Shown: positions 23,222 to 32,885 of the stretch, in pieces
Numbering within the stretch: position 1 is the stretch's first letter
Layout: every line of letters starts with the position of its first letter
Source: a virus
DNA: 59,853 nt
IMG/VR virus record: IMGVR_UViG_3300049827_000292
Coordinates: 1 to 59,853 of that record
Strand: one strand, 5' to 3'
Position numbers and translations under genes: made by a program
Notes under the pieces: model-generated
Seen by the model: only the letters and a program-made list of their open reading frames with translations
The model's database searches: none
Told to the model about the DNA's origin: nothing

Positions 23222-24046
23222 TCACTCAACGCGAACGCGATTTGAGGTGTCAATCCCCCGTGAATTTTGATACTTTGTGAGTCCGGCGGAACTAGAAACA
23301 AACCCGGTTAGTGTGCACCGGAATCGCCTTTTACTCGGGTGATTGCTTATACCTCGCTCCCACTCGGGCCCCGGTTTTTCAAGAGACCTTCTATTTTGTT
23401 TGCCATCCGTCCACCATGGGGCCCCTAAGTATTCAATTGGTCTACCCTCTTTCCATTCAGGAGAAGGGGCCTCTACACAATGGCGAGTTTCCCCCGTTGC
23501 AGAGTTGTGATACCACTTTCTTTGACTACCCTCTTCTGATTTTTTCTGCCTAGCCTCGGGATTTTCTTGGTAGAATTGACGCATGGATGCACTTCGTTGA
23601 GCCTTTTGTTCCTCGGTTAAAATTCTTCCCTTATTCCGTTCGGAAAGAGCCTGACAGTACTCTGGACTTCTTTTCTTCCCCCTGTTGCCATCACCTATCT
23701 TCTTGCGGTGCTCACCGGTCTTGGGAACTCCTTTCATCTTGTATCCACCACGCTGTGCGGCTTCCCTGGAAACTCGAGCTCCGCAACCCTCATTTAGACA
23801 GAGCGGGTCATTTAAGTCTGGTTTAATCAATCTGTCTTCAACTAAGTTTGCTTGCTTCCATCCCTCTTCTGTGTAAGGGAAGAACTCCAAAATCTGAATC
23901 TTCGGCGTATAGAAATCCCACATCCATTTATGAGTCACGGGAGAGCCCATATACCCATCGCTATATCTCTTCTCTTTATGCACTCCCCAATACCAGTGAG
24001 GAATCTCTTCAAACGTGATCTTGTACGTATAAATACGTGGTTGCAT
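23222..24046 (-). CDS. GIY-YIG homing endonuclease
   Basis: A 274-residue product is read from ATG 24046; TTG 24100 would add 18 residues. The nuclease core is IYTYKITFEEIPHWYWGVHK then DGYMGSPVTHKWMW, with the catalytic-helix region WKQANLVEDRLIKPDLNDP carrying Glu. A NUMOD3-like set follows (GVPKTGEHRKKIGDGNRGKK). The C-terminus has two copies of a W-x-x-(N/D)G-x-x-x-R...P-x-W-x-x-G motif. It is inserted between two fibre genes of unrelated families. Confidence 0.85.
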   Translation of the reverse strand: MQPRIYTYKITFEEIPHWYWGVHKEKRYSDGYMGSPVTHKWMWDFYTPKIQILEFFPYTEEGWKQANLVEDRLIKPDLNDPLCLNEGCGARVSREAAQRGGYKMKGVPKTGEHRKKIGDGNRGKKRSPEYCQALSERNKGRILTEEQKAQRSASMRQFYQENPEARQKKSEEGSQRKWYHNSATGETRHCVEAPSPEWKEGRPIEYLGAPWWTDGKQNRRSLEKPGPEWERGISNHPSKRRFRCTLTGFVSSSAGLTKYQNSRGIDTSNRVRVE

Positions 24047-24111
24047 AATACTGGTAGCGAGTTTATTGGGAAGGTTGGAAAACTCGCTAAAGAAAACCAA
24101 CCAACCCGTCA

Positions 24112-24121
24112 GGTTTTACCC
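24112..24121 (-). promoter_or_regulatory. GGGTAAAACC motif overlapping a stop codon
   Basis: Exact decamer. Its TAA is also the stop codon of the fibre gene 24116-25843. It lies 65 nt upstream of ATG 24046 (11 nt from the alternative TTG 24100), which is longer than usual. Confidence 0.55.
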
Positions 24122-25843
24122 TATGTTTTCGATCAGGCCAGTAACAACGACATAGTTAGGATCAACAACCACGAATTGAATCATGTCCACGGCAGCCAGA
24201 GTAGGGTTTCCTGCGTAAGGGGCAAAATTAGCCCACTTCCAGCTTGAGTCCCAAGTAACTGTGTAAGGGGACAGCGGATTTTGACGCAGGAGTAAATATC
24301 CCGTTTGGCCCGACTGAGCGTTTACGGGGTTGATAATTGTAGTGTTTCCTTGCAGAGTGTATTCCCAATTAGTATTATTGGTGGTGAAGTCAAGAACCAG
24401 CGAAGGCGGAGCCGTAACCGTGGCCTGAAGGAAAGGCGGGTAACAATTTGCCTCACCTACAGAAACAAGTTGCCCATACTGATTGACTGACAGCGTGGGT
24501 ATGAGCGTGGTCCCACCAAAATTCCCGGCAGTAATAGATGGTACCGTCGTCAAAGAAACTGTAGCAGTTGTCGGCGTAGAAGTGACGGTCAGCCCCGGAC
24601 CAGCAACAACCGACTGCAGAGTGCCTGTGCTAGTCCATCCGATTGTCCCCGCAACATTGTCAATAACAGTCAGAACCTGACCGTTGACTCCAGGGAAAGG
24701 CAATGAGGGCGAAGCTAACGGAGCAGGCCAGACATAGCCATTGAAGAGATAGGGGTTATTACTTGCGATGAAGTTGGAGCCAGGGACGCTAAGGGTTCCG
24801 TCAAAGGCAATTGAAACGTTGGTGCCAGCCTTCACACCCCCAATCTTGGTCCCATCTGTGCTAGGGGGAACGACACGAAGTGTGCCCGATGTAGAAATGG
24901 TGTTACCAGTTGCAGGAGCCCCGAGACCTTCCCCTGCGGTCACGGCAGTTACAGTTCCGTTATTGACCGTGCTGAGAACGCCAGAGGCATTAACCGATAG
25001 GCCAGGGCCAGCGGAGATTACACCGAGCGAGTTGGCAGTAGCAACCGGGAAAGCAACACCGGGGAATGTTTGCCCAGCGGCGAACGTAATGACGCCAGTC
25101 ATCACCCCGCCAGCTTTTGGCAGCGCTGCGTTGGCAGTTGCCTGAGCGGCTACGGCAGCGGCATTTGCAGTGAACGCCGCAGTCTGCGTGGCAGCCTTGG
25201 TGCTATCAGCGATAGCTACGCTGTCCGACAGCTGTACGATTCCCGGCCGCAGCAAGGTGGCTGTCTTTGCCGCCAGAGTTGCAGGCGTAACAACCTTGCT
25301 AGCGTCCGTACCAGCAATAACCTCGGCAGAAGTTGCCAGGCGGACGCCACCCACCGCTGCTGTGGTAGCAGCACTCAGAGAAATCAAACCACCAACAACG
25401 TCAATACCGTTACCGATGACAACGCCACCGAACTGGGTCTTGGAGGCGGGAGCCAACGAAATGTTGACGACAGGGCCACCACCACCGCCGATGAGTCCTG
25501 TGCCGAGAGTAATATTATTTACAGTTCCTGTGCCTGGGGGCAACGCCGACAGCGTACCGTCAGGAGCAACAATCAGGTTGGCACCGACCTTGATACCACC
25601 GAGAGTGGAGTTCGTGGCGGGAACCAGGTTGATGGTGCCTGCGAGAGTGATTGTGCCACCCGAGAGGCCGACGCCAGCGGTAACACCGGTAACGGTACCA
25701 CCCGCACTCGACGCCGATAGCAAGGTGCCATCAGGAGCAACCGAAAGGCCACTCCCAACGATGAGGAAGCCCTGGGGAGAGTTTACGTAATACGATGGAG
25801 AAGAATAAAACGGACCGTTAGGGATGGGAGTGATTAAAGACAT
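24116..25843 (-). CDS. Tail fibre protein, family 1 (PIPNxPFY tag)
   Basis: The product has 575 residues. The N-terminus has ITPIPNGPFYSSPSYYVNSP then GFLIVGSGLSVAPDGTL, the tag shared by six fibres here. Linker repeats follow (GTVTGVTAGVGLSGGTITLA, LAPASKTQFGGVVIGNG). An ATSAEVIAGTDASKVVTPAT segment follows, typical of phage fibre shafts. The C-terminus (EYTLQGNTTIINPVNAQSGQ, GYLLLRQNPLSPYTVTWDSS) is a common tip in cyanophage fibres. Likely trimeric. Confidence 0.75.
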   Translation of the reverse strand: MSLITPIPNGPFYSSPSYYVNSPQGFLIVGSGLSVAPDGTLLSASSAGGTVTGVTAGVGLSGGTITLAGTINLVPATNSTLGGIKVGANLIVAPDGTLSALPPGTGTVNNITLGTGLIGGGGGPVVNISLAPASKTQFGGVVIGNGIDVVGGLISLSAATTAAVGGVRLATSAEVIAGTDASKVVTPATLAAKTATLLRPGIVQLSDSVAIADSTKAATQTAAFTANAAAVAAQATANAALPKAGGVMTGVITFAAGQTFPGVAFPVATANSLGVISAGPGLSVNASGVLSTVNNGTVTAVTAGEGLGAPATGNTISTSGTLRVVPPSTDGTKIGGVKAGTNVSIAFDGTLSVPGSNFIASNNPYLFNGYVWPAPLASPSLPFPGVNGQVLTVIDNVAGTIGWTSTGTLQSVVAGPGLTVTSTPTTATVSLTTVPSITAGNFGGTTLIPTLSVNQYGQLVSVGEANCYPPFLQATVTAPPSLVLDFTTNNTNWEYTLQGNTTIINPVNAQSGQTGYLLLRQNPLSPYTVTWDSSWKWANFAPYAGNPTLAAVDMIQFVVVDPNYVVVTGLIENIG

Positions 25844-25872
25844 CTTCTAGCGACAGGGCGACCTCGTAAACT

Positions 25873-25882
25873 GGTTTTACCC
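25873..25882 (-). promoter_or_regulatory. GGGTAAAACC motif upstream of the 25843 gene
   Basis: Exact decamer in the 43-bp gap between two family-1 fibre genes, 29 nt from the ATG. Confidence 0.6.
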
Positions 25883-25886
25883 GTTA

Positions 25887-27188
25887 TCAGGCGCCGACTG
25901 GAACCACAGTGACAATGGCACTTGGAATCGCAGGCGCTCCTGCGAAGTTGGCGCCCGCAGCATACGAGATGAGTTGTACGTGAATGTCATCTGTAGCCCA
26001 GAACAGCTGCAAGTTATCGCCCGCAGCCAGACTCTCCACAAAGTTCAGAGCGGCAAACTCAGCTTCGTTAGTATTCTTGACAGCAAACTGGGTATTGCTG
26101 TTCGGCACTGCAACCCCGTTCTTCACAAGCCAGATCTCAGCGATGCCGCCACCACCGGTAGTAACAACGAGCTGAATTGAAAACTGAAGATTGTAAATAC
26201 CGGCGTTTGTTGCCGTAATTTGAGAGCCACCGATCAGAGTGAATCCGCTTGCGGCAACAGTCGTGTTGAGTGTGACAGGTTGCGGCACGTTCACTGTGCC
26301 GATAGTCTGGGTACCAGTGTTAAGGAAGGAGCCGTAGTTCGGAGTGCCAAACGGGGGCACATTTGTGCTCGCCCAATACAAGCCGCCAACGCAGGAAGAA
26401 CACGCAGCGAGAATCTGCCCGTTGGTGCCAACCGGGAGAGCCACCGGAGTGCTCGGGCCGGTACCGGTAATCAGGGTGCCAACGCCAGTGATGCAACTCT
26501 TGGGAATGGCTGCGATGGCAATGTCGTAAGCTGTCTTTACGGCCAACGATGTTGCAGCAGTTGCCGAAGATGTGCTATTGACTGCGTCCGAAAGCAAGAC
26601 TGCACCGCAGCTTGCGGTGGATGCCGGATTGATTGCCACGACGGGGTTGGCACCGGCGGTTACCGTAATAGGTAGAGTACCAGTTACCGAACCAACGGAA
26701 GTTCCGTTTAATGCCGAAGAAATCCGACCGTAACCGTCAACGCTAAGGGTGGGGTTGGTGTATGTGCCTGGGACCACCCCGGTGGTCCTAAGATCGATGG
26801 TGCCGGAGGTGGTAATCGGGCCACCCGTAAGGCCAGCGCCAGTATTAACTGCCAGAACCGTCCCGGTCGTAAGCGAGTTGATGGTTACGTTACCGGTCCC
26901 GCCAGAGATGGAGATACCGGTGCCTGCGGTGATATTTGTTACACCTGTGTTGGTAACCGTGACATTGCCTGTAGCAGCGTTTACGCTAATTCCCGACCCA
27001 GCAATAATGCTGGATACAGCACCACCGCCACCACCGGTTGAGGTGATGACGGCTGTGGCGGGATCGACGCTCAGACCGGCCCCTACTGTGATCGGGTAGT
27101 ACGCACCCTTGGTAATGTATGCCGGAAGGCTATAAAATGGGTTGTTTGGGATGGGATTATTGAGTGTTGGGGGGACGGGCAATGCCAT
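25887..27188 (-). CDS. Tail fibre protein, family 1, C1q/TNF-like tip
   Basis: The product has 433 residues. The tag reads NNPIPNNPFYSLPAYITKGA. Linkers AVSSIIAGSGISVNAATGNV and GTVLAVNTGAGLTGGPITTS follow, then a cysteine-bearing segment (LAACSSCVGGLYWASTNVPP). The last 140 residues (FTLIGGSQITATNAGIYNLQ, IAEIWLVKNGVAVPNSNTQF, NFVESLAAGDNLQLFWATDD) match the jelly-roll receptor-binding tips widespread in phage fibres. Likely binds a host surface glycan or protein. Confidence 0.8.
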   Translation of the reverse strand: MALPVPPTLNNPIPNNPFYSLPAYITKGAYYPITVGAGLSVDPATAVITSTGGGGGAVSSIIAGSGISVNAATGNVTVTNTGVTNITAGTGISISGGTGNVTINSLTTGTVLAVNTGAGLTGGPITTSGTIDLRTTGVVPGTYTNPTLSVDGYGRISSALNGTSVGSVTGTLPITVTAGANPVVAINPASTASCGAVLLSDAVNSTSSATAATSLAVKTAYDIAIAAIPKSCITGVGTLITGTGPSTPVALPVGTNGQILAACSSCVGGLYWASTNVPPFGTPNYGSFLNTGTQTIGTVNVPQPVTLNTTVAASGFTLIGGSQITATNAGIYNLQFSIQLVVTTGGGGIAEIWLVKNGVAVPNSNTQFAVKNTNEAEFAALNFVESLAAGDNLQLFWATDDIHVQLISYAAGANFAGAPAIPSAIVTVVPVGA

Positions 27189-27212
27189 CTGACAAACTAC
27201 CTAGCGATAAGT

Positions 27213-27222
27213 GGTTTTACCC
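27213..27222 (-). promoter_or_regulatory. GGGTAAAACC motif overlapping a stop codon
   Basis: Exact decamer. Its TAA is the stop codon of gene 27217-28839, and it lies 24 nt before the ATG at 27188. Confidence 0.6.
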
Positions 27223-28839
27223 GTGGGCCGCCAGCTTTGCTTCGAGTGCTTCGACTTTGGCTGAGAGTTCCTTGATTGCGTTGACGAGAACTGGCAGCAG
27301 CGCCTGATCGGTAATCATCAGATGCTCGGGGTCATCGGCACTAACGATGACAGGGTGATCGGTTTCGGTCTCCAGAGCGCAGATGTTTTGGGCACTGAAT
27401 CCGAAACGTTTCCGATCCTCGGTAATTTCACCGGTCGTGCGATCACACCAGCAGTAGGAGATTGGGGTAATCTGCTTGACGAAGGAGAGTCCGTAAGGTA
27501 CTCCTACAGGGTCGATAGCTTTGTCGCGAACGTCTGAGGTTACGGTCCAGCCAATCTTGATTTGAGCACAAGTGTGGTTGAAGTTGCCCATCACAATGCG
27601 ATTTGACTCTGTCGTCAAGTTGACGATGCCGCTAGTGTCCCCGCTGATAACAGTGCCTGAGTTTGGGCCAATAGCAATGTTGTTGATTCCAGAGGTAACG
27701 TTACAAAGAGTTTGGAAACCTACACCTGTGTTACACACAGCGGTGTCCGCAGCCGTCAGACTTTGGAATCCGATGGCAATGTTACAGCAGCCTGTAGAAA
27801 GTCCACACCCGGCAAAATCCCCGATGCCGATGTTAAAGGCGCCGGTCATTCCCGAAAAACTTCCGTGAAGGGCTGACGTCCCTACACCGACGTTATAGTT
27901 TCCGTTCATGTAGTTTCCTGCGCTCTGCCCTACGACTGTGGAACCAGCGCCGGTGGAGTTTGCCATGGCACCCGCACCAATAGCAGTTGCACTACTTTGG
28001 TTGAAACCCCCAGCTGTAAAAGCACCGCCAGCACGGTTTCCTACGAAAGTGTTGTTGGTGCCGCTTACGATTTTTCCAGCACAGTTGCCGACAGCTGTGT
28101 TGAAATATGCAGAGGTGGAAGATGCTAAGGCGCAGTATCCGACGGCGGTGTTGCATCCAAAAGATCCGGGAGCTGCCAGAGCATTGTTTCCGAGGGCCGT
28201 GTTAAGCAACCCTGCAGACATAGTGCAGCCGAACACAGTTCCAGCAGCTGTTGGGGTAGCGGCCGAAGCCCCAGCCGCCGCAGCCCATTTTATTCCTAGA
28301 GCACACGCTGAGTCTGCCGTAAGTACCGTGCCGTTAGCGCCTACTGCGAGAGCTGATGGGGCGGAGGCAGCGGAGGCGGACAGGATTGCGCCTTTGGCGG
28401 TGTAGGCAGAGGAGCAGATTCCTGGGAATGTACACCAAACAAGTCCGCCAGGGTTGATCGAGGAGTTGGCAACCAGGTATTGACCGTTGGTGCCAGCGGA
28501 CAGAACATGGCAGAAACCGCTGCCATTTCCCACGATTAGCTGCCCTTTCGCCGTGAAATCCGCTGGTCTTAGAACGCAAGCGGTATCGAGGGCAATGGTG
28601 CCGGAGGTTGTGATTGTTCCCCCAGTAAGGCCAGTTCCAGCAGTAATGCTTGTGACGGTGCCACTACCACCACCGCCACCAACTGTAGCCCAAGTAAGTG
28701 CTCCGAGTCCATCGGAAGTTAGGGCTTGCCCAGCGGTTCCGGCACACCCGTTCTGATCTAGTACGGTCCTGGGGCTGATTTCCCCCGCTGCGGAAATGTC
28801 GAAGCCGCCCGGGATGCCACCAATTCTAAAGTTAGCCAT
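27217..28839 (-). CDS. Fibre with YadA-head repeats and S74 chaperone
   Basis: The product has 540 residues. The N-terminus is ANFRIGGIPGGFDISAAGEI, not the PIPN tag. Linkers (GTVTSITAGTGLTGGTITTS) and about ten YadA-head-type repeats (LNTALGNNALAAPGSFGCNT, NIGIGDFAGCGLSTGCCNI) follow. The C-terminal 110 residues are an intramolecular chaperone of the endosialidase type (peptidase S74): the SDVRDK motif has the Ser-Lys pair, then GLSFVKQITPISYCWCDRTT, FGFSAQNI and the closing helix VNAIKELSAKVEALEAKL. It should trimerise and cleave itself off. Cysteines are unusually frequent. Confidence 0.85.
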   Translation of the reverse strand: MANFRIGGIPGGFDISAAGEISPRTVLDQNGCAGTAGQALTSDGLGALTWATVGGGGGSGTVTSITAGTGLTGGTITTSGTIALDTACVLRPADFTAKGQLIVGNGSGFCHVLSAGTNGQYLVANSSINPGGLVWCTFPGICSSAYTAKGAILSASAASAPSALAVGANGTVLTADSACALGIKWAAAAGASAATPTAAGTVFGCTMSAGLLNTALGNNALAAPGSFGCNTAVGYCALASSTSAYFNTAVGNCAGKIVSGTNNTFVGNRAGGAFTAGGFNQSSATAIGAGAMANSTGAGSTVVGQSAGNYMNGNYNVGVGTSALHGSFSGMTGAFNIGIGDFAGCGLSTGCCNIAIGFQSLTAADTAVCNTGVGFQTLCNVTSGINNIAIGPNSGTVISGDTSGIVNLTTESNRIVMGNFNHTCAQIKIGWTVTSDVRDKAIDPVGVPYGLSFVKQITPISYCWCDRTTGEITEDRKRFGFSAQNICALETETDHPVIVSADDPEHLMITDQALLPVLVNAIKELSAKVEALEAKLAAHG

Positions 28840-28841
28840 AG

Positions 28842-29411
28842 TTAGAAGAGATTGTTAGCGTGGATGTACACTTTTTGCGTGGGGGGTTTATCTGTTACCT
28901 TGTAGTGGTTGTACTTAGCGTCACAGAACTTGCTTGCTTCTTCCACCAGGGGAATGCCCCACTCAGGGATTTCGCCTGTCCCTTCTTTACCATAAACTTC
29001 TTTGTTGTTGTAAACGATTCCTTCAGCGGAGACTTCACGGACCGGGCACCCCTCCCGAGATGGGAAGAATCCCAGGGCACGGAAGTCCTTGTTTACAGGC
29101 TCATAGGGTGTTTCCAGGTGTTGGTTGACTACTTCCAGCACTTGCGAGTGGCTTAGTTTTTTGTTAGGGAAGACGAAGATTGCGGGAAGCTTGGTGATTA
29201 CTTCTTCTACTCTGTCGATTTCGATGCCGATATTATTTTGCACCGACGAGAAAGACTCCAGAAAATCCCTCACTGTGGAATCACGGAAAGCGGGACTTTG
29301 GAAGGAAGTGAGAAGTCCGTAGAGAGCGATGGGGCTGTCCTGGAACTTTACGTTCTTTTCCAGCTCAACCATTAGGACGGATGTGTAAAACTCGGCGTTG
29401 TTCCAGATCAT
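28842..29411 (-). CDS. Putative fibre accessory protein
   Basis: A 189-residue product is read from ATG 29411, which overlaps the TGA of the 29408 fibre gene (ATGA); it stops 2 bp before the next fibre start. It is mixed alpha/beta (IWNNAEFYTSVLMVELEKNV, LPAIFVFPNKKLSHSQVLEV, SKFCDAKYNHYKVTDKPP). No family is recognised. A co-translated small protein right after a 1.1-kilo-residue fibre suggests a fibre-specific chaperone, as with T4 gp38 or gp57-type helpers; this is inference. Confidence 0.65.
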   Translation of the reverse strand: MIWNNAEFYTSVLMVELEKNVKFQDSPIALYGLLTSFQSPAFRDSTVRDFLESFSSVQNNIGIEIDRVEEVITKLPAIFVFPNKKLSHSQVLEVVNQHLETPYEPVNKDFRALGFFPSREGCPVREVSAEGIVYNNKEVYGKEGTGEIPEWGIPLVEEASKFCDAKYNHYKVTDKPPTQKVYIHANNLF

Positions 29412-32400
29412 GATGCAGGGGTTCCGTAGACGATAGGCTGGTAACGGAATCCTCCGAACCAGTTTAGAGACACGTTTGCAATGTAGGTTGTAGCCACAGT
29501 GACAGAGGGCTGAGGAGTATACACAATAGTTGTATCGCTGAAGGCCGGGTACACCCAAGGCATAATGTAGAAGTTACCTCCGGTGTTGTCTTGAGCAATT
29601 ATTTGAGACAACCCTTCTCCCCCCATCGATGAAATCATAATCATCGCCCACGCTTCGGGGGTGGCCCCGTTAGTCCCACTGCCAATGGTAATGTAGGCCA
29701 TCGCGGATACATTGCCCGAGAGGAGATAGCTCTCGCTGCCCCCTCGCTCGGACTCCCACCCGATGATAGCCTGGTTGTTATCACCAGGGTTGAATGTGAT
29801 CAGTGTGTTGTATGTCTCTACCGGGCTGCTTCCGCCTGTCGGAGTGGCCCAGACAAGGCCCGTGGAGCAAGCCGAGCAAGCGGTCAGAACTTGGCCATTT
29901 GTGCCAACTCCGAGAGCCGTTGGTGTGCTTGCAGCGGTGGCGGTGATGATGTCGCCTTTTGCGGTGAGGGCCGAAGGTTGAATAACACAAGTAGTGTCGA
30001 GGGCTACTGTTCCAGAAGAGGTAATGGTTCCTCCAGTCAAGCCAGTGCCAGCGGTGACTGAAGTTACGGTTCCTGGGCAACTTGTCACTGTTCCCCAGCA
30101 AATGGCATTGCTGCCGTTGGACATCAGGACCTGGCCGGATGTTCCGCACGACCCTGAGCAATCAATAACGCCCGCGCCAGGCTTTACCGCACCAGTGGAG
30201 TCGCCGCTCAGCCAGTTGTATGTTCCGGTTCCGATTAACAAGCACTGACTCACGTCTGCGCCCGGGTCTACGTTAGGGCCAATGATAACGTTATCACACC
30301 CGCTGGTTACGCTGAGACCCGTATTGTAACCGATGAAAATGTTGCAAGCACCTGTCAATAGTTGAGTGCCGGAATCTACGCCAATGAAGACGTTGTAGTC
30401 ACCGTCGGACTTGTATCCCGCCTGATAACCTATTGCAGCGTTATAGCTACCGCAAGCATTACGAAGGGCGCTTAAACCAAAGCCAGAGTTATAGTTTCCT
30501 CCACAAGTATACTCCAGAGCAGACCTGCCGGCTGCCGTGTTTCCGTACCCTGTTGTTATACACCGCCCTGCGCGTGAGCCTAAAGAACTGTTGCTGCCTC
30601 CGGAGGTAAGAATCAAAGCTCGGGCACCCACTGCCGTGTTTTCGCCTTCGGTAGTGACTGAGCAAAGTGCGGAAGATCCTAAAGCCGTGTTATCCGAGGC
30701 CGTCGTAAGGCTGCAAGCGGCGTCTAAACCAATGGCCGTGTTGCAAACGCCGTTAGTCAGGGACAAGAGTGCGTTGTTACCGACTGCAGTTGTGCTCAGG
30801 ACACCATCGGCGCAACCTGTCAGCAATCCTGCTACCGTAGGGGTCGCGGGGGAAGGTCCACTGCTAGGGGTAGTCCATTCCAGTCCGGACGCGCAAGCTG
30901 AGTTAGCCGAGAGAACTTGGCCATTTGCACCTACCGCTGTGATTCCAAAAGAGTTAACCCCGAACCCAGAAATCAGGTCACCCTTTGCCTGGAAGTCGAG
31001 ATCGCCAACGGTGCCTGGGAAAGTTTGGCCGGCATTGAAAGTGATGTCACCGGTCATCGATCCGCCAGCCAGAGGCAGTGCGGCGTCAGCAGTTGCCTGG
31101 GCACTTGCGGCATCAGCCAGGGCTTGAGTTGCGTCGCCCTGAGCGGCCGCTGCAGCATCGTTGGCTGTCTTCACAGCTGTGCTAGAGGCGATAGTTGTTG
31201 AGGAAACTGTGGAGACGCTATCGGATAGTTTACTCTGGAGCGAGGAGGAAACTACAGCATTGCTGGAGTCGGTCCCTGCTTGAACTTGAGCATTCGTAGC
31301 AAGCTGCACCGTGCCTTGAGACAGAGTGGTGGCCTGACCTGGTTGATACCCTACGTTAAGGAACTGCCAGGTGGTGCCATCAGACAGGTACCAGTCTCCG
31401 ACGTGATACGGAGGAGTGCCGGAAGGACCCGTGGAACCCTGGACGTCAACGATTACGAAAATTTCGTTGTTAGCAGGGGATGCTGCGGGAAGGGCATTTC
31501 CAACGACAAGTCCAGCAGTGGTGCCCTGGGCAGTCACGCTGTCAACAACACCGGTATTGGCGTTGTATGTCCCTCCAAGTATAATGTTAGACGAAACCGA
31601 AAGAGCAGTGATTTGATCTTGCAAACTCTTACCTTGAGCCGCAGTCAAAGCAAGCGAAGTAGACGTGCTTGAGGTTGTGTTGTTCAGCTGAACAGCGCCA
31701 GCGGCAGTTGTTGAGGCTGCAGCGATGCTAACAACGGGCGTAGCTCCGGCAGTTACTGCTATGGGGGAGGTTCCAGTTACTGCGGTGACGGGAGCAGTGC
31801 CGCTAGAGGCAGCGGTGAGTCTCCCCTGAGCGTCAACAGTAAACGAGCCGTTGGTGTAAGATCCAGGAGTTACTGCGGTATTGGCAAGAGAAATGGCAGG
31901 AGTTGAACCGCCGGTGGAAACGATCGGAGCAGTACCGGTAACTGCGGTGACGGGGGGAGTCCCACTTGAAGCAGCAGTAAGGCGCCCCTGGGCGTCTACT
32001 GTGAAAGAACCGTTTGTGTATGAACCTGCGGTTACTGCCGTATTTGCCAGGTCAATGGTTCCAGACGTTGTGATCGTCCCCCCAGACAAGCCAGTCCCTG
32101 CGGTAACGCTGGTAACAGTTCCGCCAGGGAGAGCATCAATTTGATCTTGAAGGTTCTTACCTTGGGCTGCCGTGAGTGCCTGGGTTGTAGAGGTACTTGT
32201 GGTTGTGTCGTTAAGTTGAACAACACCAGGGGCTACCGTGCTTGCATTTGCAACGGCGACATTCAGGGTCGGGGCAGTCCCCGTGATTTGAACAGGTGCT
32301 GTGCCGTTAATCGCAGTTAGGGGAGTAACGCCGTTAGACGCGACGGTAACACGACCGTAAGCATCAACCGTGATGTTAGGGTAGGTGTAGGAACCAGCGG

Positions 32401-32842
32401 TAACTCCGGAAACATCGAGAGAAATTGTGCCGGAAGTGGTGATGGGCCCTCCAGTAAGCCCAACTCCTGTGCCAACAGAAGTTACGGTTCCTGTTTGAGC
32501 ATCGCTTGCACTAATTGTGTATATTCCGTTACTTTCGGAAATCTGGACGTTTCCTCCAGCTACAAGGCCCAAAACGCCGATGTTGTCGATCGTAAAGTCT
32601 CCGCCGTTTTCGGTAACAGCGATTCCGGGGCCTGCTAATAAGTTGACATCTCCGACAGCCCCGTTGAACTCAAGAAGGCCTGCGTTATTGAGGTCGGCTA
32701 CTTTGGAATTATTATTGATGTCAATTCCCGTACCCATGACCACCGGGAAGTATGGCCCCGATACATATAGATTTAACGGAGAAGAAAACGTGCTGTTTGG
32801 AATGGGGATGTTTGGGTTGTTCGGGCGAATCGGAAGCGCCAT
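29408..32842 (-). CDS. Long tail fibre, family 1, YadA-head repeats
   Basis: The product has 1144 residues from ATG 32842 (in-frame upstream start at 32851 possible). The tag is NIPIPNSTFSSPLNLYVSGP. The shaft has several GTVTS(V/T)..G.GL(T/S)GG.IT repeats, and two imperfect direct copies of an NTAVTxGSYTNGSFTVDAQG module. A long Ala-rich shaft follows (DAAAAAQGDATQALADAASA). From about 690 to 890 are YadA-head-type repeats, then a terminal beta domain (ESYLLSGNVSAMAYITIGSG, SLNWFGGFRYQPIVYGTPAS). No chaperone domain is seen; the next gene may supply that role. Confidence 0.8.
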   Translation of the reverse strand: MALPIRPNNPNIPIPNSTFSSPLNLYVSGPYFPVVMGTGIDINNNSKVADLNNAGLLEFNGAVGDVNLLAGPGIAVTENGGDFTIDNIGVLGLVAGGNVQISESNGIYTISASDAQTGTVTSVGTGVGLTGGPITTSGTISLDVSGVTAGSYTYPNITVDAYGRVTVASNGVTPLTAINGTAPVQITGTAPTLNVAVANASTVAPGVVQLNDTTTSTSTTQALTAAQGKNLQDQIDALPGGTVTSVTAGTGLSGGTITTSGTIDLANTAVTAGSYTNGSFTVDAQGRLTAASSGTPPVTAVTGTAPIVSTGGSTPAISLANTAVTPGSYTNGSFTVDAQGRLTAASSGTAPVTAVTGTSPIAVTAGATPVVSIAAASTTAAGAVQLNNTTSSTSTSLALTAAQGKSLQDQITALSVSSNIILGGTYNANTGVVDSVTAQGTTAGLVVGNALPAASPANNEIFVIVDVQGSTGPSGTPPYHVGDWYLSDGTTWQFLNVGYQPGQATTLSQGTVQLATNAQVQAGTDSSNAVVSSSLQSKLSDSVSTVSSTTIASSTAVKTANDAAAAAQGDATQALADAASAQATADAALPLAGGSMTGDITFNAGQTFPGTVGDLDFQAKGDLISGFGVNSFGITAVGANGQVLSANSACASGLEWTTPSSGPSPATPTVAGLLTGCADGVLSTTAVGNNALLSLTNGVCNTAIGLDAACSLTTASDNTALGSSALCSVTTEGENTAVGARALILTSGGSNSSLGSRAGRCITTGYGNTAAGRSALEYTCGGNYNSGFGLSALRNACGSYNAAIGYQAGYKSDGDYNVFIGVDSGTQLLTGACNIFIGYNTGLSVTSGCDNVIIGPNVDPGADVSQCLLIGTGTYNWLSGDSTGAVKPGAGVIDCSGSCGTSGQVLMSNGSNAICWGTVTSCPGTVTSVTAGTGLTGGTITSSGTVALDTTCVIQPSALTAKGDIITATAASTPTALGVGTNGQVLTACSACSTGLVWATPTGGSSPVETYNTLITFNPGDNNQAIIGWESERGGSESYLLSGNVSAMAYITIGSGTNGATPEAWAMIMISSMGGEGLSQIIAQDNTGGNFYIMPWVYPAFSDTTIVYTPQPSVTVATTYIANVSLNWFGGFRYQPIVYGTPAS

Positions 32843-32865
32843 AGTCACCACAAGTTCGTATAACT

Positions 32866-32875
32866 GGTTTTACCC
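32866..32875 (-). promoter_or_regulatory. GGGTAAAACC motif upstream of the 32842 gene
   Basis: Exact decamer 23 nt before ATG 32842 and 10 nt after a Rho-independent terminator. Confidence 0.65.
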
Positions 32876-32885
32876 GTTGCTATCT

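Noticed and set aside
24028-24035. TATAAATA on the plus strand as a late promoter
   Set aside because: It lies inside the N-terminal coding part of the GIY-YIG gene, encodes conserved residues, and points away from any plus-strand gene.
25070-25790. Long open frames on the plus strand opposite the fibre genes (for example 25070-25720 and 25170-25790)
   Set aside because: They mirror Ser/Thr/Gly/Ala-rich fibre codons, have low-complexity translations and no ribosome-binding sites, and the minus-strand frames encode recognisable fibre modules. Similar shadows occur across 13.8-41 kb.
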